Source of the DNA: Cucumis sativus
Taxonomy: Eukaryota; Streptophyta; Magnoliopsida; Cucurbitales; Cucurbitaceae
Assembly: GCF_000004075.3 (NCBI RefSeq)
Contig: NC_026657.2
Coordinates: 14,632,001 to 14,696,000, forward strand
Direction of reading: 5' to 3'
DNA: 64,000 nt
Within the stretch, counting starts at the first letter, position 1; each line of letters begins with the position of its first letter. The translations under genes were made by a program, and so were the position numbers. Of the stretch, positions 1 to 11,505 are shown piece after piece. Under the pieces are notes generated by a model. That model was not told the origin of the DNA and searched no databases. It saw nothing but the letters and a program-made list of their open reading frames with translations.

Positions 1-2812
1 TTTGGTTCAGTCATCTTCTACAATACAATTCCCGCCCCCAAAAAAGGGGAAAAAAAGAAGGAAAAAAACGAATCCTCGTTCATCTTTTCCTTCTTGCTGA
101 TGCTTCCTTTCAATCAGACGACAGCCAGGCTCTGTCCAAGTGAGTTACTCGTTTTCTCCATATTTAATCACTTCTGCACAATTTGGACATACACTCTGTT
201 TCTTTATTGTTGCTGATGGTTCTAACTTTTCTTTTCAATCTCAGTATTGATACTTCAATTGGGTTTACTACACATTTAGTTATTTTCTTTTTTGTAAGGG
301 TTATTTCTATCAAGAATTAGTGGGGAACTACGAAAATCTTTGTCTTCTTTAACTTTTATCTATTTTCTGAGCAATAACAAGGTAGGAGAAGTAGGACATC
401 CACCAATCTTCGAAGGATTCTGATTGTAAATGTTTTAGCCAGTCAAATTTGGTAGTGGGTGTAGTATGGTCATTCCAAGAGCTTCACCAACAAATGCTGT
501 TTTCTTGTACGCTGAGAAAGAAAAAATACCCTGAACATTGGCCTTTGTTTTAAAAGTGCTCCTTTTTTTTTCAAAAGTTGCAATATTAACATGACCTTTC
601 TATGATGCTTCAAAACTACCCTTTGAGTAAAGTTCTTTCGAGTTTTGGACAAAAATTGAGAGTTGAAATGGCGTGGTAGTGACTTGAAATTGGAATTTGG
701 ATTGCCACATCGTTCTAGTGTCACCATCACACTGTTCTAGGTATTGTCTGAAATTCTAAAGGATTTCTATGCTAAGGTTTAGATTTATGAAAGGTCGTGG
801 GTAATTTACAACTTTTGAAAGTATTGAGGTGTTTTTTAACTAAGTGACAAAGTTCAAGTTTACTTTTCATAATTTAAGAAAAATTGTTTTGGTTGGTTGC
901 CCCTCAACAAAAATGCTCCTATCTATTGTTCTTAGGCTGATTGGAGCTTGTTTATGTATGTTACTTACCTTTGGAAGATAGGGGTAGGGGTGATCCTTTG
1001 AGTCTCCTTTATCCAAAAGTTACAAGACCTTGAAGGCATCCCAAAATATGGAATGAAGTTTATTTTGTTCATGTTCAGTTGTTCATTCTCAACTACAAGG
1101 GATGCCTTGGTGGTGAAGGGCTTTAGATGCTTGGAGCTGTTCCCTGAGGTCATCATGGTTTGAAGCCAAAGTACCCATTTGATGAAATAGAAAGCTGAGT
1201 GTAAGAATCAACACACTTCCAAGTTTAAGAGTGAAAACGATATTCGGGTTTTATGAGGTAATGAAGGATGGTTACTAGTTAGAGTAGTAGTTGGATACTT
1301 TGGTTATAACTAGAGTCAGAGAGGAAGGGAGTAAATAGGAATTGATTCAATTGGTTTAAGGCATGAGTGATCTCAAGAAAGGGAGGGCCCAAGTTCCTCA
1401 AATGACTTGGTTTATCTTGTAAGTTCTTTACCTTTTATATTTCAGACTTGTTTTGGTACCGATCAATTGGTATTAGGGGAGTTTGTTATGGAATTTGGTT
1501 ATAGATAAGGGTTTGGGGAATGAGGAAGGTAGGTTATATTGTGTTGACTGAACTAGAGCTTGAGAGAGATCTCAAGTGGGGAGGGTTGAAGTACCTCGAA
1601 TTACTTGATTATCTTGTAAGTTTTGTTACTGGTTTTATCTCAAGGTAGTTGGCTTCTATCAGAAAGTTGATTTTTTCCCTAGTATAATAAAACATAGTGA
1701 AGCCAGAATTAAAATAGCAATGCTGATGTAGATATCAAGATTCGAATTTTACAGATATATTGACGGATACTTCTGTCAGTCAAAATATTTATAAACTTCA
1801 TTTATATGAATACTTGTTTATTTTTTACTCCTGAAACAAGTTATAAATATTTTTAATTGTACTTTTATCATTTAGGACTAAATAAATGACATTTTTTATA
1901 TTTTACGACCATTTATAAAAGATATCAATGGATATTTAGTATCAATGTCGAACTCTTTGATTTACGGATATATGAGTATTGACATGTCAATGGATATTTT
2001 CAACCTTAAGGTGGAACTCAGTTTTCAGTTTTGTCTTCATCTGCCAGCATATTTTGTTTCAGTAGTTAGCCATGGCTATCTGAAAGCAGCGCTCATTGGT
2101 TTCTTTTATTTTCTGTTAAGACTGATTAAATTCTCCTTTTTTCCCTCGTTCTTCAATCTTAGGTATCTTGAAGTATAGCAATAAAGGAAGAATTTTTGGG
2201 TTGTTGCAATTTATTACTGAATTTGGGGTCAACTTAGCAAGAAGGTTAGTTAGAGCAAAAAGGCGAAAAGGCTAGCTTTTAGCTAGGTTGTGAGTGAGTG
2301 CCAGTAAATTGTGAACATTTAAGTTTGTTTTCAGCGACTGATCAAATAATCAATCTTTATTGCATATATAGGATCAATAATGCAAAATATAGTCAAATGT
2401 CAACCAAAACTTAAGATGGATACAAGAAAGCTAATGATAAAGATTAAAATTCAAATTTATTTGACCAGCTAACGTAGAATTTATGTATACATATAAATAT
2501 ATTTTACAAGACGCAGAATTGATCTGGGAAATTTTCTCTGATTCATTGGATTTGATTACTGAGGTTCATTTTTATGCAGATTTCACGGAGCTCGATCAGA
2601 GCCTCACAATGAAAGAAGTGGCCATGTACAAGATAGCAAGTTTAGTCAGTTTTCACAGGTCTACGCCATTGCCAATAACATATAAATTTAGTTGAACTCT
2701 CTGAAGTCAAATATTTAAATCTGACTTTCAAGTAAATTGCTATTTTCATTTGTTGTTGCAATTGGTTTGATTAGATTTAAGAACTTAATTTCTTGCATTT
2801 TGTTGAACCTTA
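1..2812. other. upstream DNA of the PPR gene; no convincing gene
   Basis: I see no coding gene here. A possible 5' untranslated exon lies at about 1-139 and ends at a good donor (GTGAGT at 140); it may belong to the PPR transcript, but the sequence alone does not prove it. Positions 1285-1426 and 1480-1626 form a diverged direct repeat with a spacing near 200 bp; both copies share a block that starts GATCTCAAG and ends TTATCTTGTAAGTT. Positions 661-870 resemble 6541-6740 downstream of the PPR gene. The short open frames in this stretch look random. Confidence 0.5.
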
Positions 2813-5800
2813 ATGCAGCCTGCCAATAATTCGCCTACTTCAATCACTTGGAATACAGAAGTGGGAGAGCAAGTTGGCGACTTGTTTCTTTCACTTTCTA
2901 ACCACTCAAATCCCGAAGTCTCGTGTTTCTCTCACAAGGGTTTCTCTCAGATCACAGAAGAAATCATTGGCAGAACAGTTCATGCCATTTGCTTAAAGAG
3001 TTTGGTGAGGTTGAAAGTGTTCCAAACCAATACTTTGATCAATATGTATTCAAAGTTTGGCCGTATAAACTATGCTCAGTTAGTATTTGACAGAATGTCC
3101 GAGAGAAATGAAGCTTCTTGGAACCATATGATGTCAGGTTATGTCCGTGTAGGTTCATACGTGGAAGCAGTATTGTTCTTTCGAGATATCTGTGGGATAG
3201 GCATCAAACCAAGTGGATTCATGATCGCGAGTTTAGTCACTGCTTGCAATAAGTCTTCTATTATGGCCAAGGAAGGTTTCCAATTTCATGGTTTTGCAAT
3301 TAAATGTGGTTTGATATATGATGTGTTTGTAGGTACTTCTTTTGTGCATTTTTATGCTAGCTATGGGATTGTCTCTAATGCTCAAAAGATGTTCAATGAG
3401 ATGCCTGATAGGAATGTGGTCTCTTGGACTTCTTTGATGGTTTCATATTCAGATAACGGAAGTAAGAAGGAAGTGATAAATACTTATAAACGCATGAGGC
3501 ATGAAGGAATATGTTGCAATGAAAACAATATAGCTTTAGTAATTAGTTCTTGTGGGTTTCTGATGGATATAATTTTGGGTCATCAACTTCTTGGACATGC
3601 TTTAAAGTTTGGATTAGAGACTAAAGTTTCTGCAGCTAACTCTCTCATATTCATGTTTGGTGGTTGTGGTGACATCAATGAGGCTTGCAGTATTTTCAAT
3701 GAGATGAATGAAAGAGACACAATCTCCTGGAATTCCATCATCTCTGCCAATGCACAAAATACACTACATGAAGAATCATTTAGGTATTTTCACTGGATGC
3801 GATTAGTCCATGAAGAGATAAATTACACAACACTTTCTATTTTGTTATCGATTTGTGGTTCTGTAGATTATTTGAAGTGGGGCAAAGGGGTTCACGGTCT
3901 AGCAGTGAAATATGGACTAGAATCCAATATTTGTCTTTGCAATACTCTTTTAAGCGTGTATTCTGATGCTGGGAGATCTAAAGATGCAGAATTGATCTTT
4001 AGAAGAATGCCAGAGAGGGATTTAATCTCATGGAATTCCATGTTAGCATGCTATGTTCAGGATGGAAGATGCTTGTGTGCCTTAAAAGTTTTTGCTGAAA
4101 TGCTTTGGATGAAAAAAGAGATCAATTATGTGACTTTTACCAGTGCATTGGCTGCCTGTTTGGATCCTGAATTCTTTACCAATGGTAAAATTCTCCATGG
4201 TTTTGTCGTCGTTCTGGGCCTCCAAGATGAGTTGATCATTGGAAACACATTAATTACATTTTATGGAAAGTGTCATAAGATGGCTGAGGCGAAAAAGGTA
4301 TTCCAAAGGATGCCCAAGCTTGACAAAGTAACCTGGAACGCACTTATTGGTGGTTTTGCTAATAATGCAGAACTAAATGAGGCAGTAGCAGCTTTTAAAT
4401 TGATGAGGGAAGGAAGTACATCTGGGGTTGACTATATTACCATTGTGAATATTCTTGGTTCTTGTTTGACTCATGAGGATCTGATCAAATATGGAATACC
4501 AATCCATGCTCATACAGTTGTGACTGGATTTGATCTGGACCAGCATGTGCAAAGTTCCCTTATCACAATGTATGCGAAGTGTGGTGACCTTCATTCGAGT
4601 AGCTATATCTTTGATCAATTAGTATTTAAAACTTCTAGTGTGTGGAATGCCATCATTGCTGCAAATGCTCGTTATGGATTTGGAGAAGAAGCTTTGAAAC
4701 TTGTAGTTAGGATGAGAAGTGCTGGAATTGAATTTGATCAGTTCAACTTCTCTACTGCTCTTTCAGTTGCTGCCGACTTGGCCATGTTGGAGGAAGGCCA
4801 ACAGCTTCATGGATCAACAATTAAACTAGGATTCGAATTGGATCATTTTATTATAAATGCTGCTATGGATATGTATGGGAAGTGTGGGGAACTGGATGAT
4901 GCTTTAAGAATACTTCCCCAGCCTACTGATAGGTCACGATTATCATGGAATACATTGATATCGATTTCTGCCAGACATGGACAGTTTCATAAGGCTAAGG
5001 AAACTTTTCATGATATGCTAAAACTGGGTGTAAAACCTAATCATGTATCATTTGTATGTCTTCTTTCTGCATGTAGTCATGGGGGCTTAGTCGATGAGGG
5101 TCTTGCTTATTATGCTTCGATGACTTCTGTATATGGAATTCAACCAGGAATAGAACATTGTGTGTGCATGATTGATCTTCTTGGAAGATCAGGAAGGCTT
5201 GTAGAAGCTGAAGCTTTTATTACAGAAATGCCTATTCCACCTAATGATCTTGTTTGGCGGAGCCTTTTGGCGTCTTGTAGAATATATCGCAATCTAGACC
5301 TCGGACGAAAGGCTGCAAAGCATCTTCTTGAGTTGGACCCATCTGATGATTCAGCTTATGTTCTTTACTCGAATGTCTTTGCAACAATTGGCAGATGGGA
5401 AGATGTAGAAGATGTGCGGGGACAGATGGGAGCACACAAAATTCAAAAGAAGCCGGCACATAGCTGGGTCAAATGGAAAGGCAATATCAGCATATTTGGA
5501 ATGGGGGATCAAACACATCCTCAAATGGAACAGATAAATGGCAAGTTGTTAGGACTTATGAAAATAGTTGGAGAAGCCGGTTATGTTCCTGATACAAGCT
5601 ATTCGCTGCAGGATACAGATGAAGAACAGAAGGAGCATAACATGTGGAGCCATAGTGAGAGAATTGCTCTTGCTTTTGGATTGATCAACATTCCAGAAGG
5701 TAGTACTGTTCGGATTTTCAAGAATCTGCGTGTTTGTGGTGACTGCCATTCTTTCTTCAAGTTTGTCAGTGGAGTTCTGGGGCGAAAAATCGTATTGAGG

Positions 5801-5860
5801 GATCCATATCGGTTTCATCACTTCACCAATGGCAATTGTTCCTGTTCTGACTATTGGTAG
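2813..5860 (+). CDS. DYW-type pentatricopeptide repeat protein (At1g16480-like), probable organelle RNA C-to-U editing factor
   Basis: This is an uninterrupted 1015-codon frame. Tandem PPR motifs of the PLS type fill roughly residues 55-812; they are recognisable by recurring blocks such as NTLI..Y.KCG and ERD.ISWNS. An E domain starts near LVWRSLLASC (about 813). A PG-box and GDQTHP follow near 883-903. A full DYW domain closes the protein: the deaminase-type signature has H947, E949 and the CGDC pair C975/C978, and a second metal site lies in the last 15 residues, ending CSCSDYW. In this family the DYW domain performs C-to-U editing and the PPR tract selects the RNA in mitochondria or plastids. 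The order and wording match Arabidopsis At1g16480 closely. The start is uncertain: residues 1-30 are acidic and unlike a transit peptide, and the ATG lies just before a possible splice acceptor (AATGCAG), so an upstream exon may supply the real N-terminus. An in-frame stop lies at 2804. Confidence 0.93.
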   Translation: MQPANNSPTSITWNTEVGEQVGDLFLSLSNHSNPEVSCFSHKGFSQITEEIIGRTVHAICLKSLVRLKVFQTNTLINMYSKFGRINYAQLVFDRMSERNEASWNHMMSGYVRVGSYVEAVLFFRDICGIGIKPSGFMIASLVTACNKSSIMAKEGFQFHGFAIKCGLIYDVFVGTSFVHFYASYGIVSNAQKMFNEMPDRNVVSWTSLMVSYSDNGSKKEVINTYKRMRHEGICCNENNIALVISSCGFLMDIILGHQLLGHALKFGLETKVSAANSLIFMFGGCGDINEACSIFNEMNERDTISWNSIISANAQNTLHEESFRYFHWMRLVHEEINYTTLSILLSICGSVDYLKWGKGVHGLAVKYGLESNICLCNTLLSVYSDAGRSKDAELIFRRMPERDLISWNSMLACYVQDGRCLCALKVFAEMLWMKKEINYVTFTSALAACLDPEFFTNGKILHGFVVVLGLQDELIIGNTLITFYGKCHKMAEAKKVFQRMPKLDKVTWNALIGGFANNAELNEAVAAFKLMREGSTSGVDYITIVNILGSCLTHEDLIKYGIPIHAHTVVTGFDLDQHVQSSLITMYAKCGDLHSSSYIFDQLVFKTSSVWNAIIAANARYGFGEEALKLVVRMRSAGIEFDQFNFSTALSVAADLAMLEEGQQLHGSTIKLGFELDHFIINAAMDMYGKCGELDDALRILPQPTDRSRLSWNTLISISARHGQFHKAKETFHDMLKLGVKPNHVSFVCLLSACSHGGLVDEGLAYYASMTSVYGIQPGIEHCVCMIDLLGRSGRLVEAEAFITEMPIPPNDLVWRSLLASCRIYRNLDLGRKAAKHLLELDPSDDSAYVLYSNVFATIGRWEDVEDVRGQMGAHKIQKKPAHSWVKWKGNISIFGMGDQTHPQMEQINGKLLGLMKIVGEAGYVPDTSYSLQDTDEEQKEHNMWSHSERIALAFGLINIPEGSTVRIFKNLRVCGDCHSFFKFVSGVLGRKIVLRDPYRFHHFTNGNCSCSDYW

Positions 5861-8272
5861 TGAAGTTACCCACAATCTGATCAATTTCTGACTTCTCCAA
5901 CCAAAAAGGAGATACAGGTAAACACTAGCATCCCCCAAACTAAAAAAATATCTTAAAATTCTTAAATAGCTTAATTTCCACATATCCTTTTTAATCTACT
6001 ACATAAAAATGGACCATCTTCATTTGGTGGTAGAATATAATCTTGGATGAAATAGAAAGAGAGAACTAGTTTAGGATTGTTGTATGTATCTTGCATCATA
6101 GGGAGCATCTAACGAATGACTATTTATTTACAATGTCTTTTTAAACCTAATGCTTTAGTATCAAGTTAGAACATAAAGTGTAGTTTAATTTTTGTTACAG
6201 GCAACTGGAATACTGATTCTTCGTCAGGTCTTGGATTCAAAACCGATTTTAATTGGCGATTGAGAAAGAGTTTTGCAGCCTACATTTAATATAATTTGAC
6301 CAACTCAACTTCTCTCAAGAACCTGAGCTGAATTCAGATGGACAATGATTCAAATATTAAAAATGAAAAGTTGCTCCTGGCTACTCTCTCTATCAGGTTA
6401 TCTTCTCTTTTCTTCTGTGCTTTGTGAAAAGTAAGTGCTTGAATGGAAAACTAATGTCGTTTCAGTTTCTATTTTAAAAACAAGAGTAAATATTAAAAGA
6501 TATATATCATCCTTCGATTGTGTACTTTGTTTCATGTCACGCTGACCTAGAATGGTGTGGTGATCCAAATTTGCATTCTAGATCATTGCCACATTGTTTC
6601 AGGTCCTTGTTTCTGTCTGAAATTCTATAGTAGTTGTACAATATTTATGAAATGTATAAAAGAATAGAGATATCTGAAATAAATGGCAAAGTTCCGAGGC
6701 AATTTTAATAATTTAACCTATAAAGAAAATTTTATTGAATATCTTGGTTGATTTTTTTACTGCCTTATTTTCTTTCTTTGCTCCCACAGATAGATGTGTC
6801 TGGCAAAAACCAAATCTTGAAAAAAGCAGGAGAGAAGAACAGTTGCAACAATGTGGTGATTGGTTCTTGGCTATACCCTTCATTCTTCAAGAAGAGGTAG
6901 CTATTTATTAGTCCAAAGTGCTTTAGAATGTAACTGATTCTTTCAAGTCTTCAATTCCTTGCAGCTATCTCGTGAATTTCAACGTTCCTTCCTAATAAAG
7001 TTAATGAAAAGAGAAGAACATTGCACCGACTATTTTTCCTTTCCTTCAAGCACAAATTATATGTGCTTCAAGCTTTCTTAAGTGGTATCTTGGTTTCATT
7101 TGGTTTGGTTATGAGAAAAATACTTGTTTCTTCCCATATACTTACTCAAGGTGACCGAACAACATGACGGTTAAAAAGGAATCGTGGGGTGCCTGATTAT
7201 GATACAGGCAATTCAATCCAAAAACGAATTAGAGAGTTTATGTGCAGGTAGTTAGTCTTTGGCCGTTGGAGTGCTCCGTTAATGAAACCACTAGTTTGAG
7301 TTAAGTTGTAAGAGAAGAGTGAGTTCCTTGAGGAAGTCGTTGGTGAGGAGAAAATAGAGCGAAGAATTGAAGCAGCAAGGGAGAAGGATTTGAAGATTTT
7401 AGAAGAAAGATTTGTATTATTTTCATTCTTTCTTGGTAAAAGTTAGGTTGATTACAAAACTAAATTGTACCATACCACTCTTTTGAACAGTAGTATCACA
7501 CCTTTTAGTTTGTTGGAAAATGTTACTAATTTATTATCCAATTTCTGTGTGTTGACTGACTGAAAGGCTTTATGTGATGCATATTAGCAAGATTTCATGC
7601 TTCACTTTGCTAATTTCTATAATGATTCTAAGAACTTGATTTTAATAACATGAGAAAACGAGCATTCAAAATTAGGGCTGTAAAAGATGTGGTTTTGAGT
7701 TACATCCTCAATCAACATTAAAGTCAACAATTTCAATTAAGAAGTTCAATCTTCTTATTTTGCATATTTACTGCTTTAGGTGCTTTAGTTGGCTAATTTT
7801 GTTAAAGGTAAAATTGAGCATATGCTGGATAACATGTCAAAGACATACGTAACAACATTGGATCGTCGGACAGCATTTTCAACAAAATATTATTTTCATA
7901 TATGAAAATTTATTTTGCAGATTTTGTGGATCTCTTTCTCTCCAACCTTTTTCTCATGCAAAGAATATTTATTTTCTCCTAAATGATTTTTAGGGTTAGG
8001 CACCTCATGAGAAAAATGTGTGTCGTTAAACCTTTTGAGCTTAGGGTTTGTCTAAGTCTCAACCTTCCTATATTGTTTTTGAGTATTTTTATGTTTTTCA
8101 TTGAAGTTTTTTTAGTAATTGTAGGTCTTGAGAGGTTGTTCTCTTTCAACATAGTATTTAAGGTATTGAAATTTATGTCATAAAACTCGTAGCTTATAAT
8201 TTTAAATTATATTTTGTTTTATTTATTCAATAAAGTGGCTATTGATGAATTATTAATGAAATTGAATATTAT
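5861..8272. other. PPR 3' region and intergenic DNA
   Basis: No coding gene is seen. A possible 3' UTR intron is visible: a donor after GATACAG (exon end 5917) and an acceptor TTTGTTACAG (exon start 6201). Positions 6541-6740 are a diverged copy of 661-870, sharing the stretch around GTCTGAAATTCTA. The rest is AT-rich unique-looking sequence. Confidence 0.4.
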
Positions 8273-9963
8273 TGTAACGTCTCAAGTTTAGACATAAATG
8301 AATCGGTATCACATTTGAATGAGAGAGATCATGAGGACATGACATAAAAGTAATGTTAAGAAATACTTAAAAGAATTAAAAATTACTACATCTATACCAA
8401 TAAGATGCATCTTCTTTTTCGATGACTCGATCATAGGAATTCCAAAGTTAAGTGTACTTAGCTTTGAGAAATTCTATATTGGGTAACCTAGAAATTTTCC
8501 TTGTTGGGTGACCTCCTAAAAAATTTTCTAGGATGCATGTGAGTGAAGACAAAGCATCTTGAAAGGACTCGTGATGGTTTGTGGAAAGAACTTTCATTTT
8601 AGATGTAAGGGTTGTGATAAGCATGCGCCTAAGTTAAGAGTTAAGAGGCAAACATTTGACTAAGTGTTTAGATTAGGCATTTTGTGTGGTCTTCGTAGGA
8701 AGGATCAAAGATTTCGCGGATAAGGTTTCGCGAGGAGACTTTTGAAGGGGTTAGGCGATAAGAAGTTGGTGTATTAAGTAGTTCGCAATGAGGTTTGGGG
8801 AGGAGAAGTAGTAAAAAAAGTTAAGAGAAATTTCTTAAGTTTGTTTAATGGGTCACGTGTGGAGTTCAAGCTAAGCATGATTAAGACCACATCTTCAGTT
8901 TACACGTGCTCCATTAAGAAGCATAAGCTGGCAAGCTGACTTGAGTTTAAGCATGACTAACGTGTTTAAGGATTAAATAGAGGACCTCAATCATTTGTTT
9001 TGGTATTTTCTTTAAGAGAAAAATTAAAGTGTTGAAGTGATGTTGGTTTAGCTACACGAGAAGATGCTTGTAAGAAGAAAAACGGCTTCTTTAGTAAAGT
9101 TTGTGAGTTTTTATCTTTTTAAAAGTTTTGTGAGTAGTTTTCTTAAATGCTTTCATGTTAAAATCTTTATTATAATTTATCTTTACTGATTTGAAAGATG
9201 AATTCAAATGAGAAGTGTTTTAAAAGAGATTTATATGAAAAGTTTATATGTTTTTTTAAGCATGGTTTATAATGTTAAAGCTTGATTTGATATTATGATT
9301 TCAATACTATTAAATGGTTTTCAAACCATTAGTTGTTTCCTTAAAATAATACTAACTTTTATGTGCACATAAAGAGTCAAGGGCATCATGGGGTGTACGG
9401 GCTACATGGTGATAAGAAGTTGGCTTATGTGTTGAAAAGAGCGTATAAAGCTTAGCGGCCAGAGCAACAAGGACGAATTTGTATATCATTGGATGTTGAT
9501 GATCTCAGTAGTCTAAACATGAAGTTATATGACCTAACATATATGATGATTTGGGATCCTTAGCGAAAGGAATGACGATCAACTAATGTGTGTTTATTTG
9601 AGATGATTCGTTTATGCGAAAAGATGTGTTATGTGCAATGGTGGTTATGCGAAATGATATATTTATATGATTTGATATGTTATCTTGTTCTGTTGAACTG
9701 GTTTGCGAAATGATGTTTATAAAAAAGTATTACGAAAAGATTTCATAAAATATCACTAAGTCTTTTAGACTTACTTTTTAAAATTATCTTTCAGGACTTA
9801 GGCGTTTAAGGCCAAGAGAAGAGGGAAGTTTGGGCTTAGCAGGTGAAGAGTTGTTAGGTGTTTAGTTTTAAAGCTTAAGTGTATTTTTTGTATTTTGGTT
9901 AAGTATTGTATCTTTTTATTCATATATTAAACGTCTTGTTGGTAGTAAAAATTGTTTTATACT
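8273..9963 (+). repeat. LTR-like retrotransposon remnant (probable solo LTR, Gypsy-like)
   Basis: The block begins TGTAACGTCTCAAG, a start typical of plant Gypsy LTRs. Its first ~330 bp recur, inverted and diverged, at about 50835-51120. No reverse transcriptase or integrase frame follows and no primer binding site is evident, so a solo or decayed LTR fits best. A possible five-base target duplication ATTAT lies at 8268-8272 and 9964-9968, but the right end does not show the usual CA, so the right boundary is a guess. Recurring words such as GCGAAATGAT and a block before CAGGACTTAGGCG also occur in related form near 51.2-51.7 kb. Confidence 0.5.
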
Positions 9964-11505
9964 ATTATTAATACTAATTTTAAAAATGAATCTATTTAAA
10001 AATTGTTGGTTTGTTTGATATTTGAATAATTTTGAGAGTGCCTCCCCTCAAAATGTTTTTATTTTTATTGAATACAACTCTACATCAGCAATTTTTTTTA
10101 ATGCAAGTAACAAAACACACCTAAAAGTTAATAAAAACAAAAAAGAGTATATTATTTTGTTAATTTAATGAAAATTTAAAGGTATGTTTAGATATGAAGT
10201 TAATATATATTAATGCTAAAAAAATGTGGAAGGTGATTAGTTCCCTAAAACTATTAGAATATGAGAATATGGTGATGAAGAAGAAGATAAATAGATTGTT
10301 GTACATCAAAATCAAACGAATTTTTATAAAACTTCCAACTTTTCTCAAACTTCTCCCTTCCCAGTTCTCTCCATTTCTCACACATACAAACAAAATACAA
10401 ATTGCTATCTTTTTTTAAACAAATAGTTTCAATCTCTTTCTATCTATCAGATTTTCAAAAATAAATAATCTTATTAAAAATCTTTACAGTCATAAATCAA
10501 AACCAGCCAAATAAAGCCAAAATCTATACGGTGAACATATAACAAATTTTAAAAGGATCAATTTGTTTATTATTTACATTTTGATTTTGTATATGATCGT
10601 TTAGAAGAAGAATTACACGCACATGTATGGTCGATGTTGATACTAGTTACATGCACGTGTATCTAAATTCATGTGTTAGATAAAATGGAGCAAAGCCTTT
10701 TAAAAAAATTAACAAATTTGGTAGGAATATAATTTAAAAAATAAAAAGAAAATTAAATATTTCAAGATAATCTATCTAAAAAATACTACGGCTAGAAACA
10801 TTTGATTTTCAGATCCTTTACTCTATCTTTTTTTAAAAAAATAACATTTGATCGACTTTTCAAGAGATTTAAAAAACAACTATGTTTTATCTCCAACTAC
10901 ATTAAATAAAATATATATATATAAATAAAAAATTTAGATATCAAATCTGATTAACTTTCATCCACAAATAGTTGAGTTCAACATTTATTTCTATTGAATC
11001 TCCTCTCATATCACATATGGGTGTCTTTTAGGAGTATAACTCAATTTGATTGTTTGAGGTAAAGATGTGTTATATTTTTCATTTTTTTTTATATATATAA
11101 TTTAACATGAATTGTGTGTTTTAATTTTAGATTGAGTTGTTTTTTCACATGCTTTTCATTTTCAACGTTCTTTTTTTTTTAATGTAATTTTCGATTAAAT
11201 TGGAATGGAATTAGAATAAGACGAACAGAGCATAATTATCATCTCCACAGTGGCTGTTGTACCTTGTAGCGTCGTTTTTAGGGACTGACTCTCACTGGGT
11301 CTCTTTCGTTTGCCGCTATTTTTCACTCTCAACCTCTACCCATCAGTCTCTTTGGATTCTCTATCTTGGGTTCAATATTTTGCCGGTAAATTCTTTATTT
11401 TTTCTTTTCTTTCTTTCTTTCTTATCAATGTTAAAAACCCTCATCTTTTCCTCATTAAATCCTTAATTTCTCAAAGCTACGACTTTTTCTATGTTCTTCG
11501 TGTAG
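9964..11505. other. AT-rich intergenic DNA upstream of the sulfurtransferase gene
   Basis: No gene is seen; the ORFs on both strands at 10160-10420 overlap each other and look random. From about 11220 the sequence becomes pyrimidine-rich and probably contains the promoter and 5' UTR of the following gene, but I cannot fix a transcription start. Confidence 0.5.

Noticed and set aside
965..1156. Minus-strand 63-residue frame
   Set aside because: No start context, splice partner or domain; possibly an old transposon piece, not enough to annotate.
5549..5983. Minus-strand 144-residue frame
   Set aside because: Antisense to the DYW domain of the PPR gene, which is the real coding strand.
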